Shown: positions 23,532 through 31,267 of the stretch, piece by piece
Numbering within the stretch: the first letter of the stretch is position 1
Layout: each line of letters starts with the position of its first letter
Assembly: GCF_001188955.3 (NCBI RefSeq)
Contig: NZ_JPRF03000060.1
Location: forward strand, 1-35,047
DNA length: 35,047 nt
Direction: 5' to 3'
Source: Kitasatospora aureofaciens
Lineage (GTDB): Bacteria; Actinomycetota; Actinomycetes; Streptomycetales; Streptomycetaceae
Made by a program: the position numbers and the translations under genes
The notes under the pieces: generated by a model
What the model saw: only the letters and a program-made list of their open reading frames with translations
What the model was told of the DNA's origin: nothing
Databases searched by the model: none

Positions 23532-24023
23532 ATGTCGGATGAATCCGGTACCTCGCACCACGGCCTTCTTCCGGAGCGGCTGCGGCAGGCCGCGAAGCCG
23601 GGGACGGTCCTGCTGCGCCTGGCGACCACACGGTCGCGCGAGGGCGCGCTGGACGGCGCCTGGTGGCCGCGTTCACGGGATGTCGGCGCCGAGTTGCCCG
23701 GTCTGGTCAGGGCGTTGACCGAACACCTGGGCCCCGTGGTGAGCGTCGGGCTGGACGCGGACGCCTGGGATGAGGTGCCGCCCAGCCTGGTCATCGACGG
23801 CCGGCCGGTGCACATCGACCGGTACCCGGTCGGCGATGACACGGTGATCGTCACGCGGGGTGACCGCGATCACTTCAGCCTGCTCGTCGTTCCCCCGCAG
23901 GCGGCTCAGGAGGCAGCCCTGGCCGCGATGGCACGTGCGGTCGAGGCCGGTGGCACCGCCTCGGCGCGGCAGATCCTCGTCTCGACCGGCATCGGCTCCG
24001 AGCCACCGATCGAAGCGACCTGA
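23532..24023 (+). CDS. DUF5994 family protein, copy A
   Basis: A 163-residue protein of a family restricted, as far as I know, to actinomycetes and without known function. The diagnostic block is GALDGAWWPRSRDVGAELP near residue 38. It is followed by a W..VPPSLVIDGRPVHIDRYP strand pair and the HFSLLVVPPQAAQEAALAAM end. No membrane segment or signal is visible. It is the first of three DUF5994 genes within about 2.7 kb and the only one on the plus strand. The small gene that follows is probably co-transcribed. Confidence 0.8.
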   Translation: MSDESGTSHHGLLPERLRQAAKPGTVLLRLATTRSREGALDGAWWPRSRDVGAELPGLVRALTEHLGPVVSVGLDADAWDEVPPSLVIDGRPVHIDRYPVGDDTVIVTRGDRDHFSLLVVPPQAAQEAALAAMARAVEAGGTASARQILVSTGIGSEPPIEAT

Positions 24024-24081
24024 GAGGACCGGCATCGCAGGCTGGGCCCCTCGGAAGGACAGGAGAGGCAGGGGCGACAGG

Positions 24082-24327
24082 ATGTCCGTCTACGTGAAAC
24101 TCTCGCCGGAAGCCCGGGCGCCGGCGGAGCCGTCGAAGGGGCCGCTGGACCTGCAGTACGAGGACGGCGCGGACGGCGTGATCTTCGAGTACGACCTGCA
24201 CCCGAGCGGCGCGCTGCGCGTCCTGCGGGTCTTCGAGGACACCCCGCACCGGATCGAGGCGTGTTTCAGCCCCGGGGCGTGGCTCCAGGTCGCGGGTACC
24301 TACCTGCGAAGCGGCTCCGAGTACTGA
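24082..24327 (+). CDS. Small hypothetical protein (81 residues)
   Basis: An 81-residue acidic protein starting at ATG 24082 after an AGGAGAGGCAGG stretch. It has a short Pro-rich N-terminal segment and a predicted beta-rich core (LDLQYEDGADGVIFEYDLHP, ALRVLRVFEDTPHRIEACF, GAWLQVAGTYL). I do not recognise a family. It follows DUF5994 copy A by 58 bases on the same strand, so the two probably form an operon. Confidence 0.65.
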   Translation: MSVYVKLSPEARAPAEPSKGPLDLQYEDGADGVIFEYDLHPSGALRVLRVFEDTPHRIEACFSPGAWLQVAGTYLRSGSEY

Positions 24328-24367
24328 CGGCGATCCGCCGGGAGCGCAGGAGGATCGGGAGGCGGCG

Positions 24368-24973
24368 TCATCGGTGGTCGGCGCCATCGGTGGTCGGCCG
24401 AGGGCACAGGCCGGAACACCCGGGTGACAAGGGCCCGCCCCACCGGGCGGAGCCCCAGGCCGAGACGGAGGGGTCGCGTACCGGCCAGATGATTCCTCGC
24501 CGGTCGGACACCCTCGCGGAGGGCTCCTCGGCGAGCAGTTCGCTCGCGGTCCCGGTGTTCGCGGGATCGGCGGCCTCGGCCATCAGCCGGGCGGCCTCGA
24601 CGGCTCCCGTCCGTGGCGGGACGACCAGCAGGGTCAGTCGGCGGGCAAGGTGCGAGCGGACCGAGATCGTGTGCTGGTCCTGCACGGCGGTGAACCCGCC
24701 CGCGTGGACGGTGTGGCTCACATGGACGGTGCGGCCCGCGATCGGGATCCGCCGGGGGACGGTCAACCACTGAGCCGGGTTCACGGTGATTCCGGCGACC
24801 CGGCCCCACCGCTTGTTCAGTTCGGCGGCCAGGGCGGGGAGTTCGAACGGAAGGTCGTGCGATCGGGGCCACCAGGCCCCGTCCAGCCGTCCGGCTCGCG
24901 GGCCGTCCGGTGTCAGGGAGAACCGCGGGGCGAGTTCGGCAGTGGCAAGCGTCGCGCCGTCGATCTCAGTCAT
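24368..24973 (-). CDS. DUF5994 family protein, copy B
   Basis: About 201 residues from ATG 24973. It has the family block AGRLDGAWWPRSHDLPFELP near residue 28, a W..VPRRIPIAGRTVHVSHTV segment, and RLTLLVVPPRTGAVEAARLM. The last 45 residues are not DUF5994-like and run antisense through a decayed copy of the 3' end of the small gene at 25360 (EPQAETEGSR here against EPQAETEWSR there). The natural C terminus has therefore probably been replaced by read-through. It is the close paralogue of copy C and shares about 125 bases of upstream sequence with it. Confidence 0.78.
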   Translation of the reverse strand: MTEIDGATLATAELAPRFSLTPDGPRAGRLDGAWWPRSHDLPFELPALAAELNKRWGRVAGITVNPAQWLTVPRRIPIAGRTVHVSHTVHAGGFTAVQDQHTISVRSHLARRLTLLVVPPRTGAVEAARLMAEAADPANTGTASELLAEEPSARVSDRRGIIWPVRDPSVSAWGSARWGGPLSPGCSGLCPRPTTDGADHR

Positions 24974-25359
24974 GATCAAGGACCTGTCTCCGAACCTGAC
25001 CGGTGCCAAGTCCGGGATCGCCGTTCGCCGGAGACGACGCCAGTGTCCGTGCCGGCATGCGAGGTGCCTTCGGTGATGTCCAGGCTACTCCCGGTCCGGC
25101 CCGGACCCGGCATGGTGTTCAGCCGGCTGAACGGTCGCGATGCCCACGTAGTCGGACTCCAGCTTGCCGGTCTTGTGCTCGTCGGCGTCGACACACGTCG
25201 TGGCCGCGCCACTCCCGGATGCCGCCTGCCTCGAAATCGGCCACCTCCTCCGCTCTTCGTTCCGTCGTGGCATTGAAGCCGCCGACCTCCCCGGTCGCCC
25301 TCCACCCGCCCGCCTCGTACGGTCGAGTCAGGGCAGGAGCGTTGGCACAGGAGGTCACG
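24974..25359. other. 386-base gap: duplicated upstream region and broken PRC-barrel gene
   Basis: The first 125 bases or so (24974-25100) are a near copy of the region upstream of DUF5994 copy C (26236-26362). The rest holds a frameshifted PRC-barrel gene, listed separately, and the ribosome binding site of the small gene at 25360. Confidence 0.5.
25085..25244 (-). pseudogene. Frameshifted PRC-barrel domain protein
   Basis: Two minus-strand frames together read as one PRC-barrel domain. The first, from about 25244, gives VADFEAGGIREWRGHDV. A one-base shift then gives VDADEHKTGKLESDYV before the match fades and a stop is reached at 25085. The pattern W.G..VVDADG.KIGKLE..YVD is typical of PRC-barrel proteins. 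The shift lies near 25190 in GACGTGTGTCGACG. The original protein was longer, so both the frame and the end are damaged. Confidence 0.5.
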
Positions 25360-25611
25360 ATGCGGCGCTACCGGTGGATTCTGGAGACCCAGAACGATGA
25401 CGGCCGCTGGTCCCGGCAGGACGACACGACGATGCCGAATCCGCTGGAGTACGACGGTCCGCCGCAGCGGGCGGCCAACCACCTCCGGGACGTGTTCGTT
25501 CGCACCCTCTCCCGACCCGCGCCGGGCCCCCGGGCAGTCAGGGTCCGACTGTGGGAAGGGACCGGCATCGACGGCGAACCCCAAGCGGAGACCGAGTGGT
25601 CACGCGAGTGA
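25360..25611 (+). CDS. Small hypothetical protein (83 residues)
   Basis: An 83-residue protein with a near-perfect ACAGGAGG site 5 bases before ATG 25360, so translation is likely. It starts MRRYRWILETQNDDGRWSRQ and contains RAANHLRDVFVRTLS and an acidic end, GEPQAETEWSRE. It could form a small alpha-beta fold. I do not recognise a family. A decayed copy of its 3' end lies at about 24440-24480, so this gene was duplicated together with the neighbouring DUF5994 gene. Confidence 0.7.
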   Translation: MRRYRWILETQNDDGRWSRQDDTTMPNPLEYDGPPQRAANHLRDVFVRTLSRPAPGPRAVRVRLWEGTGIDGEPQAETEWSRE

Positions 25612-25656
25612 CACACCCGGCCCGCGCGGGCCGGGCCGGGTGTGCCGTCCTCCCGA

Positions 25657-26235
25657 CTAGGCGGGTACGGGCCAGGAGGCTGCCCGGTCGCGGGCGATGT
25701 CCGCCCGCCTGCCGGCCTCACCAGCTCCGTTCGAGGGAGCGACGGCCGATGGCAGGAAGTCGGAGCGGGACGCCGGCTTCGCCGCACCGTCGCCCGTCTG
25801 AGCGGCGAGCAGGTCGCTCGCAGTACTGGTGTTCGCCGGGCCGGCTGCCGCGGCCATCAGCTGGGCGGCACCAGTGGCATCCGTCTCCGGCGGGACGACC
25901 AGCAGGGTCAGCCTGCGCGGGGCGTACGAGAACACCGCGATCGTGTGCTCGTCCTGCTCGGTGGTGAACCAGCCGGCGTGGACGGTGTGCCCGGTGACCG
26001 GGATACGGCGGGGGATGAGCGGCCACTGCGCGGGGTTCACGGTGATCCGGGTGATCCGGCCCCACCGCTCGTCGAGCTCGGCGGCTAGGGAGGGGAGTTC
26101 GAGAAGAAGATCACGCGACCGGGGCCACCAGGCCCCGTCCAGCCGACCGGCCCGCACGCCGTCGGGCGCGAGGGAGAGCCGCAGGGGGGATGCGGGGGTG
26201 GTCGGCGTCGTCGCACGATCGAGGATCGCAGTCAT
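25657..26235 (-). CDS. DUF5994 family protein, copy C
   Basis: About 192 residues from ATG 26235. The family block AGRLDGAWWPRSRDLLLELP is followed by GRITRITVNPAQWPLIPRRI, then TVHAGWFTTEQDEHTIAVF and RRLTLLVVPPETDATGAAQL. Compared with copy B, the two are alike through the whole domain and in the upstream 125 bases, pointing to a recent segmental duplication. The frame stays open upstream to a GTG at 26382, through the conserved SLDITEGTSHAGT segment, so a longer protein cannot be excluded. Function unknown. Confidence 0.78.
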   Translation of the reverse strand: MTAILDRATTPTTPASPLRLSLAPDGVRAGRLDGAWWPRSRDLLLELPSLAAELDERWGRITRITVNPAQWPLIPRRIPVTGHTVHAGWFTTEQDEHTIAVFSYAPRRLTLLVVPPETDATGAAQLMAAAAGPANTSTASDLLAAQTGDGAAKPASRSDFLPSAVAPSNGAGEAGRRADIARDRAASWPVPA

Positions 26236-27149
26236 GATCAAGAGCCTGTCTCCGGGCCCGACCAGGGCCGGGTCCGGGAGAGCCGTTCGCCGGAGACGAC
26301 GCCAGTATCCGGTGCCGGCATGCGAAGTGCCTTCGGTGATATCCAGGCTACTCTCCGCCCGGCCCGAACCCCGCACGGTCACGGTGGCCGATTCCGCAGC
26401 CCGGCGCCTTCGGACGAGACCGCGGGCGACGAGGGCGGGCGTCCCTCAGGCCTGGCCGAAGTGGCCCGCCCGGTCGGCGAATTCCACCATCGATAGGCGG
26501 CGGTCGTCGTGGCCCGACCGGACGAGCAGCCACGGCTGAACACGAGGAAGGGCCTCCGCCGCGCCGTGCCGAGCGGGAAGGACCTGTCGAGGAAGTCCTT
26601 CACGAGTCCGAGTCTCGCACCCTGCGCAGCCTTCCCGTGGGTGGCGTCCGCCGACAGCGACGCTCTGGGTGCACCTTTTCCAGTGATGAGCTGGGGTGTC
26701 CCCTGGCGAATGACGGATGGTCACGGATGGTCGGGGATACTGGCTTCGATCGCAGGGCTGTCTTCGTCCACTGTTCGCAGCTCTGTCGGCAGTTCAACTC
26801 AATCCTTCCGCAAATCATATCGACGTAGTGCGTCCCGCTGGGTGCCGAATTCTCCCTGACATCGGAGGGTGAAGGCGTATTCGCCGGACCCGGAGCGGTG
26901 GGGACAGGTGGCTCGGCCAGAGAACCGTGTGACTACAGGTAGAAGCCTGGGTTTACACAGCGGCTCAGGTCACCCCAACGGATCGTATGCGCATGGCGTG
27001 TTCCGGGTAAATCTAGATCCATCCTCTCTACCTGGTGCAACGGGCGCTCGATCCTCGGGCGCCCCTTGGCCACATGAAGCAGTGGTTCGGCGCGCATGTC
27101 GACGAAAAACATGGAATTCGTCGCGTTTCTCACAGGAATGGGACCCTAG
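26236..27149. other. 914-base region without a supported gene
   Basis: The first part (26236-26362) is the duplicated upstream region of DUF5994 copy C. From there to 27149 no frame has a family motif or a good start. By eye, base composition becomes less GC-rich after about 26640, with more A/T at third positions of all frames, unlike the flanking genes. At 26601-26630 a segment resembles the T-arm and acceptor end of tRNA-Ser in the opposite orientation to the other copies. The end presumably carries the promoter of the DUF3494 gene. Confidence 0.4.
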
Positions 27150-28409
27150 GTGACACTGAACTTCTCTGCTGTGCCGCACTGGCGCAGGATTTCCGCCTGG
27201 ATCGCGGGGATCGTGTTGATCGCCGCCGCCGGTGTGGCCTTGACACCGGTGCGGGCGCACGCCATCGCGACCGCCGTTCCCCTCGGTACGGCGGACAGCT
27301 TCGCGGTGCTTGCCGGCCAGTCGGTCAGCAACACCGGTTCTTCCGTCATCACGGGAGACGTCGGAGTGAGTCCGGGAACGGCCATCAGCGGATTTCCGCC
27401 CGGCCTGGTGAACGGGACCATCCACTCCGCGGATGCCGTCGCCGCTCAGGCGCAGAACGACTTGACCACGGCGTACAACGACGCCGCCAGCCAGGCGCCG
27501 GACGCCATCATCTCCGCTGACCTGGGTGGTCAGACGCTGGTTCCGGGCGTCTACAAGTCCGCTACCTCTCTCGGACTGACGGGCACGCTCACTCTGGACG
27601 CCCAGGGCGATCCCAACGCCGTGTGGGTCTTCCAGGCTGGATCGACCTTGACGACGGCCTCCGCCAGCCGCGTGATCCTCACCAACGGCGCCGCCCCGTG
27701 CAACGTGTTCTGGCAGGTCGGAAGCTCCGCGACGCTCGGCACCAACTCGACCTTCGTGGGCAACATCCTGGCCCTGACCTCTATCACCGTGACCACCGGC
27801 GCAAGCATCGACGGTCGGGCGCTGGCCCGGAACGGCTCCGTGACGCTGGACACCAACAGGATCACCCGGGAGACGTGTGCCGCCGGCACCACCGGCGGGA
27901 CCACGGCGGGTACGACTGCGGGCACCACGACCGGTGGGACCACGGCCGGTACGACCGCGGGCACCACGACCGGCGGCACCACGGCCGGTACGACCGCGGG
28001 GACCACGGGCGGGGTTCTGGGCGGCCTGGTCGCGGGCAACACGGGCGGGGTTCTGGGCGGTCTGGTCGCGGGCAACACGGGCGGTCTCCTCGGCGGCCTC
28101 GTCACCGGTGGCACCACGGGTGCCACGACCGCGGGTACCACGGGTGCTACGACCGCAGGCACCACAGCCGGTACGACCGCGGGCACCAGCGGTGGGGAAA
28201 CCGGTGGCAATGGACACCAGTGCGGCCCCTGCGACCACTGTGGTGACTGCCACGAGCACTGCCACGAGCACTGCGGTGACTGCCACCAGCACTGCGGTGA
28301 CTGCAGCCACTGCGATCACTGCGGTGACTGTGGCCACGGTGATCACTGCGCTTCCTGCAGTGACAAGTGCGGGTCCGGCAACTGCTGCTGTGAGCCCGCG
28401 ACCTGGTAG
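27150..28409 (+). CDS. Secreted DUF3494 (ice-binding-like) protein with Gly/Thr repeats and Cys/His-rich tail
   Basis: A 419-residue exported protein. Residues 1-36 form a signal peptide (WIAGIVLIAAAGVALTPVRAHA). A DUF3494 beta-helix domain (about 42-245) runs from LGTADSFAVLAGQSVSNTGS through FPPGLVNGTIHSADAVAA and PNAVWVFQAGSTLTT to GRALARNGSVTLDTN. A low-complexity linker (about 250-350) follows, made of TTAGTTAGT repeats and three GVLGGLVAGNTG-like units. The final 65 residues hold 18 Cys and 12 His by my count, mostly as CGDC, HEHC and DHC units, ending CCCEPATW. The domain is known in ice-binding and adhesin proteins; the tail may bind metals or cross-link. The GTG start lacks a close ribosome binding site. 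Confidence 0.85.
   Translation: MTLNFSAVPHWRRISAWIAGIVLIAAAGVALTPVRAHAIATAVPLGTADSFAVLAGQSVSNTGSSVITGDVGVSPGTAISGFPPGLVNGTIHSADAVAAQAQNDLTTAYNDAASQAPDAIISADLGGQTLVPGVYKSATSLGLTGTLTLDAQGDPNAVWVFQAGSTLTTASASRVILTNGAAPCNVFWQVGSSATLGTNSTFVGNILALTSITVTTGASIDGRALARNGSVTLDTNRITRETCAAGTTGGTTAGTTAGTTTGGTTAGTTAGTTTGGTTAGTTAGTTGGVLGGLVAGNTGGVLGGLVAGNTGGLLGGLVTGGTTGATTAGTTGATTAGTTAGTTAGTSGGETGGNGHQCGPCDHCGDCHEHCHEHCGDCHQHCGDCSHCDHCGDCGHGDHCASCSDKCGSGNCCCEPATW
27890..28190 (+). repeat. In-frame tandem repeats in the DUF3494 gene
   Basis: Degenerate units of GGYACSACSGCGGGCACC type, about 12-39 bases, encode the Thr/Gly linker. A 36-base unit encoding GVLGGLVAGNTG occurs about three times from 28010 to 28110. 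The repeats keep the frame, so they belong to the protein rather than to a CRISPR or other array. Confidence 0.8.
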
Positions 28410-28663
28410 CCGATCCGCCGTGTGCGGGTCCCCAGGTCGTGAGGCGTGAGCACGAGCGCACCTCTCGCGTGGGTGTGGCCCCCGGACCGAGCCGGCCCCT
28501 GCGGCGGTGGCTCGTGTGATCGATGGAGACCGGCGGCGCGCGGCGGATCATCAGATCCCGCCGCGCGTCGCCCGGCCCCTCGTCCGGGGAACGCGCTGCT
28601 GGCCGAGGGGTGCCGGACGCGCACAACAAGCTCAGGGAAAGCAGAGCGAAGGGAGCAGCCAGG

Positions 28664-29434
28664 ATGGGACGAACCGGACGCAGCCGCACCTCGAACGACA
28701 GCAGGTCTGTGGGCCTGGCGGATTCGGGCCCCTGGTCGGCCGATGAGGAGAACGACACCGCGGTGGAGCCGGCTGACCGGCCTGCGGGCGGGGCGCCCGG
28801 GTCGTCGGCGGAATGTACGGGACAATCGAGACTGCTGCGGACGGTGACAGCGAGCGGGGTGGCGCTCTGCGTGACCACCGCTCTCGTCCACGTCCTGTTG
28901 GTATTCCTTTACGTGGCGCCCTCGAATCAGATCTCACAGCGCTACAGCAAGCAGATCAACGCGTGGATCTATCCATTTTTCGAGCAGAACTGGCGGCTTT
29001 TCGCACCGAACCCCGAATCGGTGTCCCGACAGATCTCGGCTAGGACCGAGGCCACTTCGTCGAACGGTTCGAAGCAGGTGAGCGACTGGTTCGATCTGAC
29101 GGCTGTGGACAGCGCAGACGTTGAACACAACATTTTCCCGAGCCATACGACGCAGAACATGCTGCGCCGGGCGTGGACCAGCTATCTCGAAACGCACGGA
29201 GGGGACGATCGGTCCTACTCCGCGCGGGCTGCGATGTTCCAGAAGTATCTCCGGAACATCGCCGTGGAGCGAGTTTCGGCTCATCAGCCCGGTCCGTTCC
29301 AGGCCATCCAGCTGAGGGTGACCACGCAGCCGATCGCAGGGTCCCCCCACGCGCGCGGTCCGTACCCCGCCGCGAAAGCCCCTGTCGAAACCAGGTACCT
29401 ACCGTTGTGGAAGGTGACACCGAATGGCAACTGA
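28664..29434 (+). CDS. DUF5819 family membrane-anchored protein (SdpA-like)
   Basis: A 256-residue protein from ATG 28664, with GAAGGGAG upstream; the frame is open earlier but without signals. A charged N-terminal cytoplasmic part precedes one transmembrane segment (about 55-82, TASGVALCVTTALVHVLLVF). The extracellular part has PFFEQNWRLFAPNPES, the mark of DUF5819 and reminiscent of SdpA. In Bacillus, SdpA and SdpB mature the SdpC toxin peptide. It overlaps the HTTM gene by 11 bases, so the two are translated together. A role in handling a secreted partner is inferred from this context. Confidence 0.82.
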   Translation: MGRTGRSRTSNDSRSVGLADSGPWSADEENDTAVEPADRPAGGAPGSSAECTGQSRLLRTVTASGVALCVTTALVHVLLVFLYVAPSNQISQRYSKQINAWIYPFFEQNWRLFAPNPESVSRQISARTEATSSNGSKQVSDWFDLTAVDSADVEHNIFPSHTTQNMLRRAWTSYLETHGGDDRSYSARAAMFQKYLRNIAVERVSAHQPGPFQAIQLRVTTQPIAGSPHARGPYPAAKAPVETRYLPLWKVTPNGN

Positions 29435-30557
29435 CCAGGCACTGGCCGCGGCGCCACCACCGTCCCGTGCCGCCACCGCCACCGGCCAAGCCGCCCCGCG
29501 ACGGATCCTCGATCGCCCGGGCGCGCTCGTCGCCTCCCTGACCACGCGGCAGACCTCCCTCCACGCGGCCGCAGTGCTGCGCATCGGATACGGAGCGCTC
29601 TACCTCGCCTTTCTGTTGCGGGAGTTCCCCCACCGCCAGGAAATCTGGGGTCCCGAGGCACCGTGGACCCCCGCCTTGGCGAGGCAGCTGTTCGATCAGA
29701 CGGGCTGGATCAGCATCCTCACTCTGTCCGACAGTCCTGCCTACTTCGAGAGCTGCTACGTGCTCGCGGTTCTCACGGCCACCCTGTTCATGCTCGGTTG
29801 GCGGACCAGGGTGATGTCCCTTCTGTTCGCGGCCGTGGTGGCCTCGTTCCACGCCAGGGCCATCTTCATGTCGGACGGAGGAGACAACGTGATCCTCCTC
29901 ATGTCCCTCTACCTCTGCTGCACCGCATGCGGCCGACGCTGGTCCCTCGACGCGCGCAGAGCCCGCCGACGCGCTGCCGCCCGTACGGTCGACGCCTCGT
30001 CGTCACGTACGGAACCCGGGCTCAGGCACCAAGTCGCCGCCTCCCGCGAAACATTGGTCACGACGCTGCACAACTGCGGCATGTTCGTCATCGCCGCTCA
30101 GGTCTGCTTCCTCTACGGCTCTGCGGGGTTGTACAAGGTGCAGGGCAGCGCCTGGGGGGACGGGACCGCTCTCCACTACGTCCTGAACCTCGACCTGTTC
30201 CGGCCGTGGCCCGCCCTCTCGCTGATGCTCGACAACCATCAGATGGCCGTTGCGGTTGCCAGCTATCTGACCGTGATCCTGCAAGTGGCCTTCCCGTTCG
30301 TCCTCTTCGGCAGGCTGAAGTACATCGTTCTGGCCATGCTGCTGAGCATGCACGCGGGCATCGCGGTACTGCTGGGCCTCCCGCTCTTCTCCGGCGCGAT
30401 GATCATTGCTGATGCCGTATTCCTCCCGGACCGGTTCTACGGGTCTCTGGGAAGCCTGTGCCGACGCGCCTTCAAACGTGCTGCGGCGAAGGGGCCGGTG
30501 TCCTGCTCGGCCCCGGACGCCACCCTCGTACCGCCGCAGCCCGGACGGGCCGGGTGA
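29424..30557 (+). CDS. HTTM-domain integral membrane protein (SdpB-like)
   Basis: A 377-residue protein with about seven to eight transmembrane segments and a charged cytoplasmic loop near residues 170-205. HTTM features are AAAVLRIGYGALYLAFLL at the start, MFVIAAQVCFLYGSAGLYKV in the second half and GSAWGDGTALHYVLNLDLF after it. HTTM proteins include SdpB and are related to the vitamin-K-dependent carboxylase membrane core, but catalysis is not established for this subgroup. The ATG overlaps the end of the DUF5819 gene. A DCC thiol-disulfide gene follows 52 bases downstream, so the three form an operon. Confidence 0.85.
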   Translation: MATDQALAAAPPPSRAATATGQAAPRRILDRPGALVASLTTRQTSLHAAAVLRIGYGALYLAFLLREFPHRQEIWGPEAPWTPALARQLFDQTGWISILTLSDSPAYFESCYVLAVLTATLFMLGWRTRVMSLLFAAVVASFHARAIFMSDGGDNVILLMSLYLCCTACGRRWSLDARRARRRAAARTVDASSSRTEPGLRHQVAASRETLVTTLHNCGMFVIAAQVCFLYGSAGLYKVQGSAWGDGTALHYVLNLDLFRPWPALSLMLDNHQMAVAVASYLTVILQVAFPFVLFGRLKYIVLAMLLSMHAGIAVLLGLPLFSGAMIIADAVFLPDRFYGSLGSLCRRAFKRAAAKGPVSCSAPDATLVPPQPGRAG

Positions 30558-30609
30558 GACCGAGCGGCGACACCGGCACGGAACCAGCGCCGGCAGGGGA
30601 GGGGGAGGG

Positions 30610-31003
30610 ATGAGTGACGCGCACCAAGGCACCGGAACGATCCTGGCCTACGACGGCGACTGTGGCTTCTGCCAAGCCGTGGTCGACCGGATCCGCAAGC
30701 TGAGCCACGCCTCGGATGCCAGCCGTGCCATGGCAGGCCCTGCCGGATCGCCTCACCGCTGCGCACTTGACGCGACTCGAACGGGAGGCGCTGATCTTCC
30801 GGGGCGGCGAGGTGCATGCCGGCGGAGTGGACGCGCTGACCTGCTTCGTCGAGTCCTCGCCGAGCCTCCGGTACCGGCGGGCCGCTGCTGCGATCGGCCT
30901 CCCGGGTGTACGGGCCGTCGCTCGTCGGGTCTACGCCGCGGTATCGCGGAACAGGCACCGCATTCGTATCGGCGCAGTCACCTGCTCCGTGCACCACTCC
31001 TGA
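30610..31003 (+). pseudogene. Frameshifted DCC-family thiol-disulfide oxidoreductase (DUF393)
   Basis: The gene starts well, with a GGAGGGGGAGGG site and ATG 30610, and encodes ILAYDGDCGFCQAVVDRI, with the DxxCxxC redox motif of the DCC family. Near 30715 the frame is lost. The expected continuation (VPWQALPDRLTAAHLTRLER, ALIFRGGEVHAGGVDAL, then a C-terminal VRAVARRVYAAVSRNRHRI) is in the +1 frame, which stops at 31003. A one-base indel or a sequencing error would explain this. Intact, it would be a membrane-associated disulfide-exchange partner of the HTTM protein. Confidence 0.75.
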
Positions 31004-31038
31004 GCAGCCCATCAGGAAATTCGCCGCCAAGCGAAAAA

Positions 31039-31074
31039 CGTCGGCCCCGACCGCAGAAGTGGTCGGGGCCGACG
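31039..31074. terminator. Terminator hairpin next to displaced tRNA 3' half 2
   Basis: Arms CGTCGGCCCCGACC (31039-31052) and GGTCGGGGCCGACG (31061-31074) pair perfectly over 14 bases. It has the same place relative to the tRNA 3' half as the hairpins at 17602 and 33294, but a different loop and outer stem. It may also end the DUF5819-HTTM-DCC transcript. Confidence 0.7.
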
Positions 31075-31094
31075 TTTGCCTTGATAGGCAGCGG

Positions 31095-31147
31095 CGGAGG
31101 ATGCGAGATTCGAACTCGTGAGGGGTTGCCCCCAACACGCTTTCCAA
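31095..31147 (-). other. Displaced 3' half of tRNA-Ser(GGA): attachment-site copy 2
   Basis: Fifty-three bases identical to the 3' half of the intact tRNA-Ser apart from one base in the acceptor/T-arm region (GATGCGAG for GATACGAG). Identity ends at the anticodon loop, exactly where copy 1 ends. No 5' half is present. It separates a 13.4 kb element on its left from a 2.2 kb element on its right. Confidence 0.82.
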
Positions 31148-31267
31148 ATCTCCTCGGCAGTGTCCGGCGGCGTTCACACACGTTCTGAACTGCGGTTCTC
31201 TTGCTGTCGGGGTGGTGACCGAACCCATTCGGACGGCGATGAATGAGACCGGAACCGAGACCAGGCC
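31148..31267. other. Element arm with GAGACC repeats, copy 2
   Basis: Starting right after attachment-site copy 2, this segment is collinear with the arm after copy 1. It ends in the same paired motif, TGAATGAGACCGGAACCGAG then ACCAG. The shared arm shows that both insertions came from related elements using the same integrase type. Confidence 0.55.

Noticed and set aside
27890..28190. CRISPR-like repeat array
   Set aside because: The repeats are short, degenerate, in frame, and encode the Gly/Thr linker of a secreted protein. There are no unique spacers and no cas genes.
17656..31147. Three tRNA-Ser genes
   Set aside because: Only the copy at 33348-33432 has both halves. The other two stop at the anticodon loop and have no D-arm or 5' acceptor strand.
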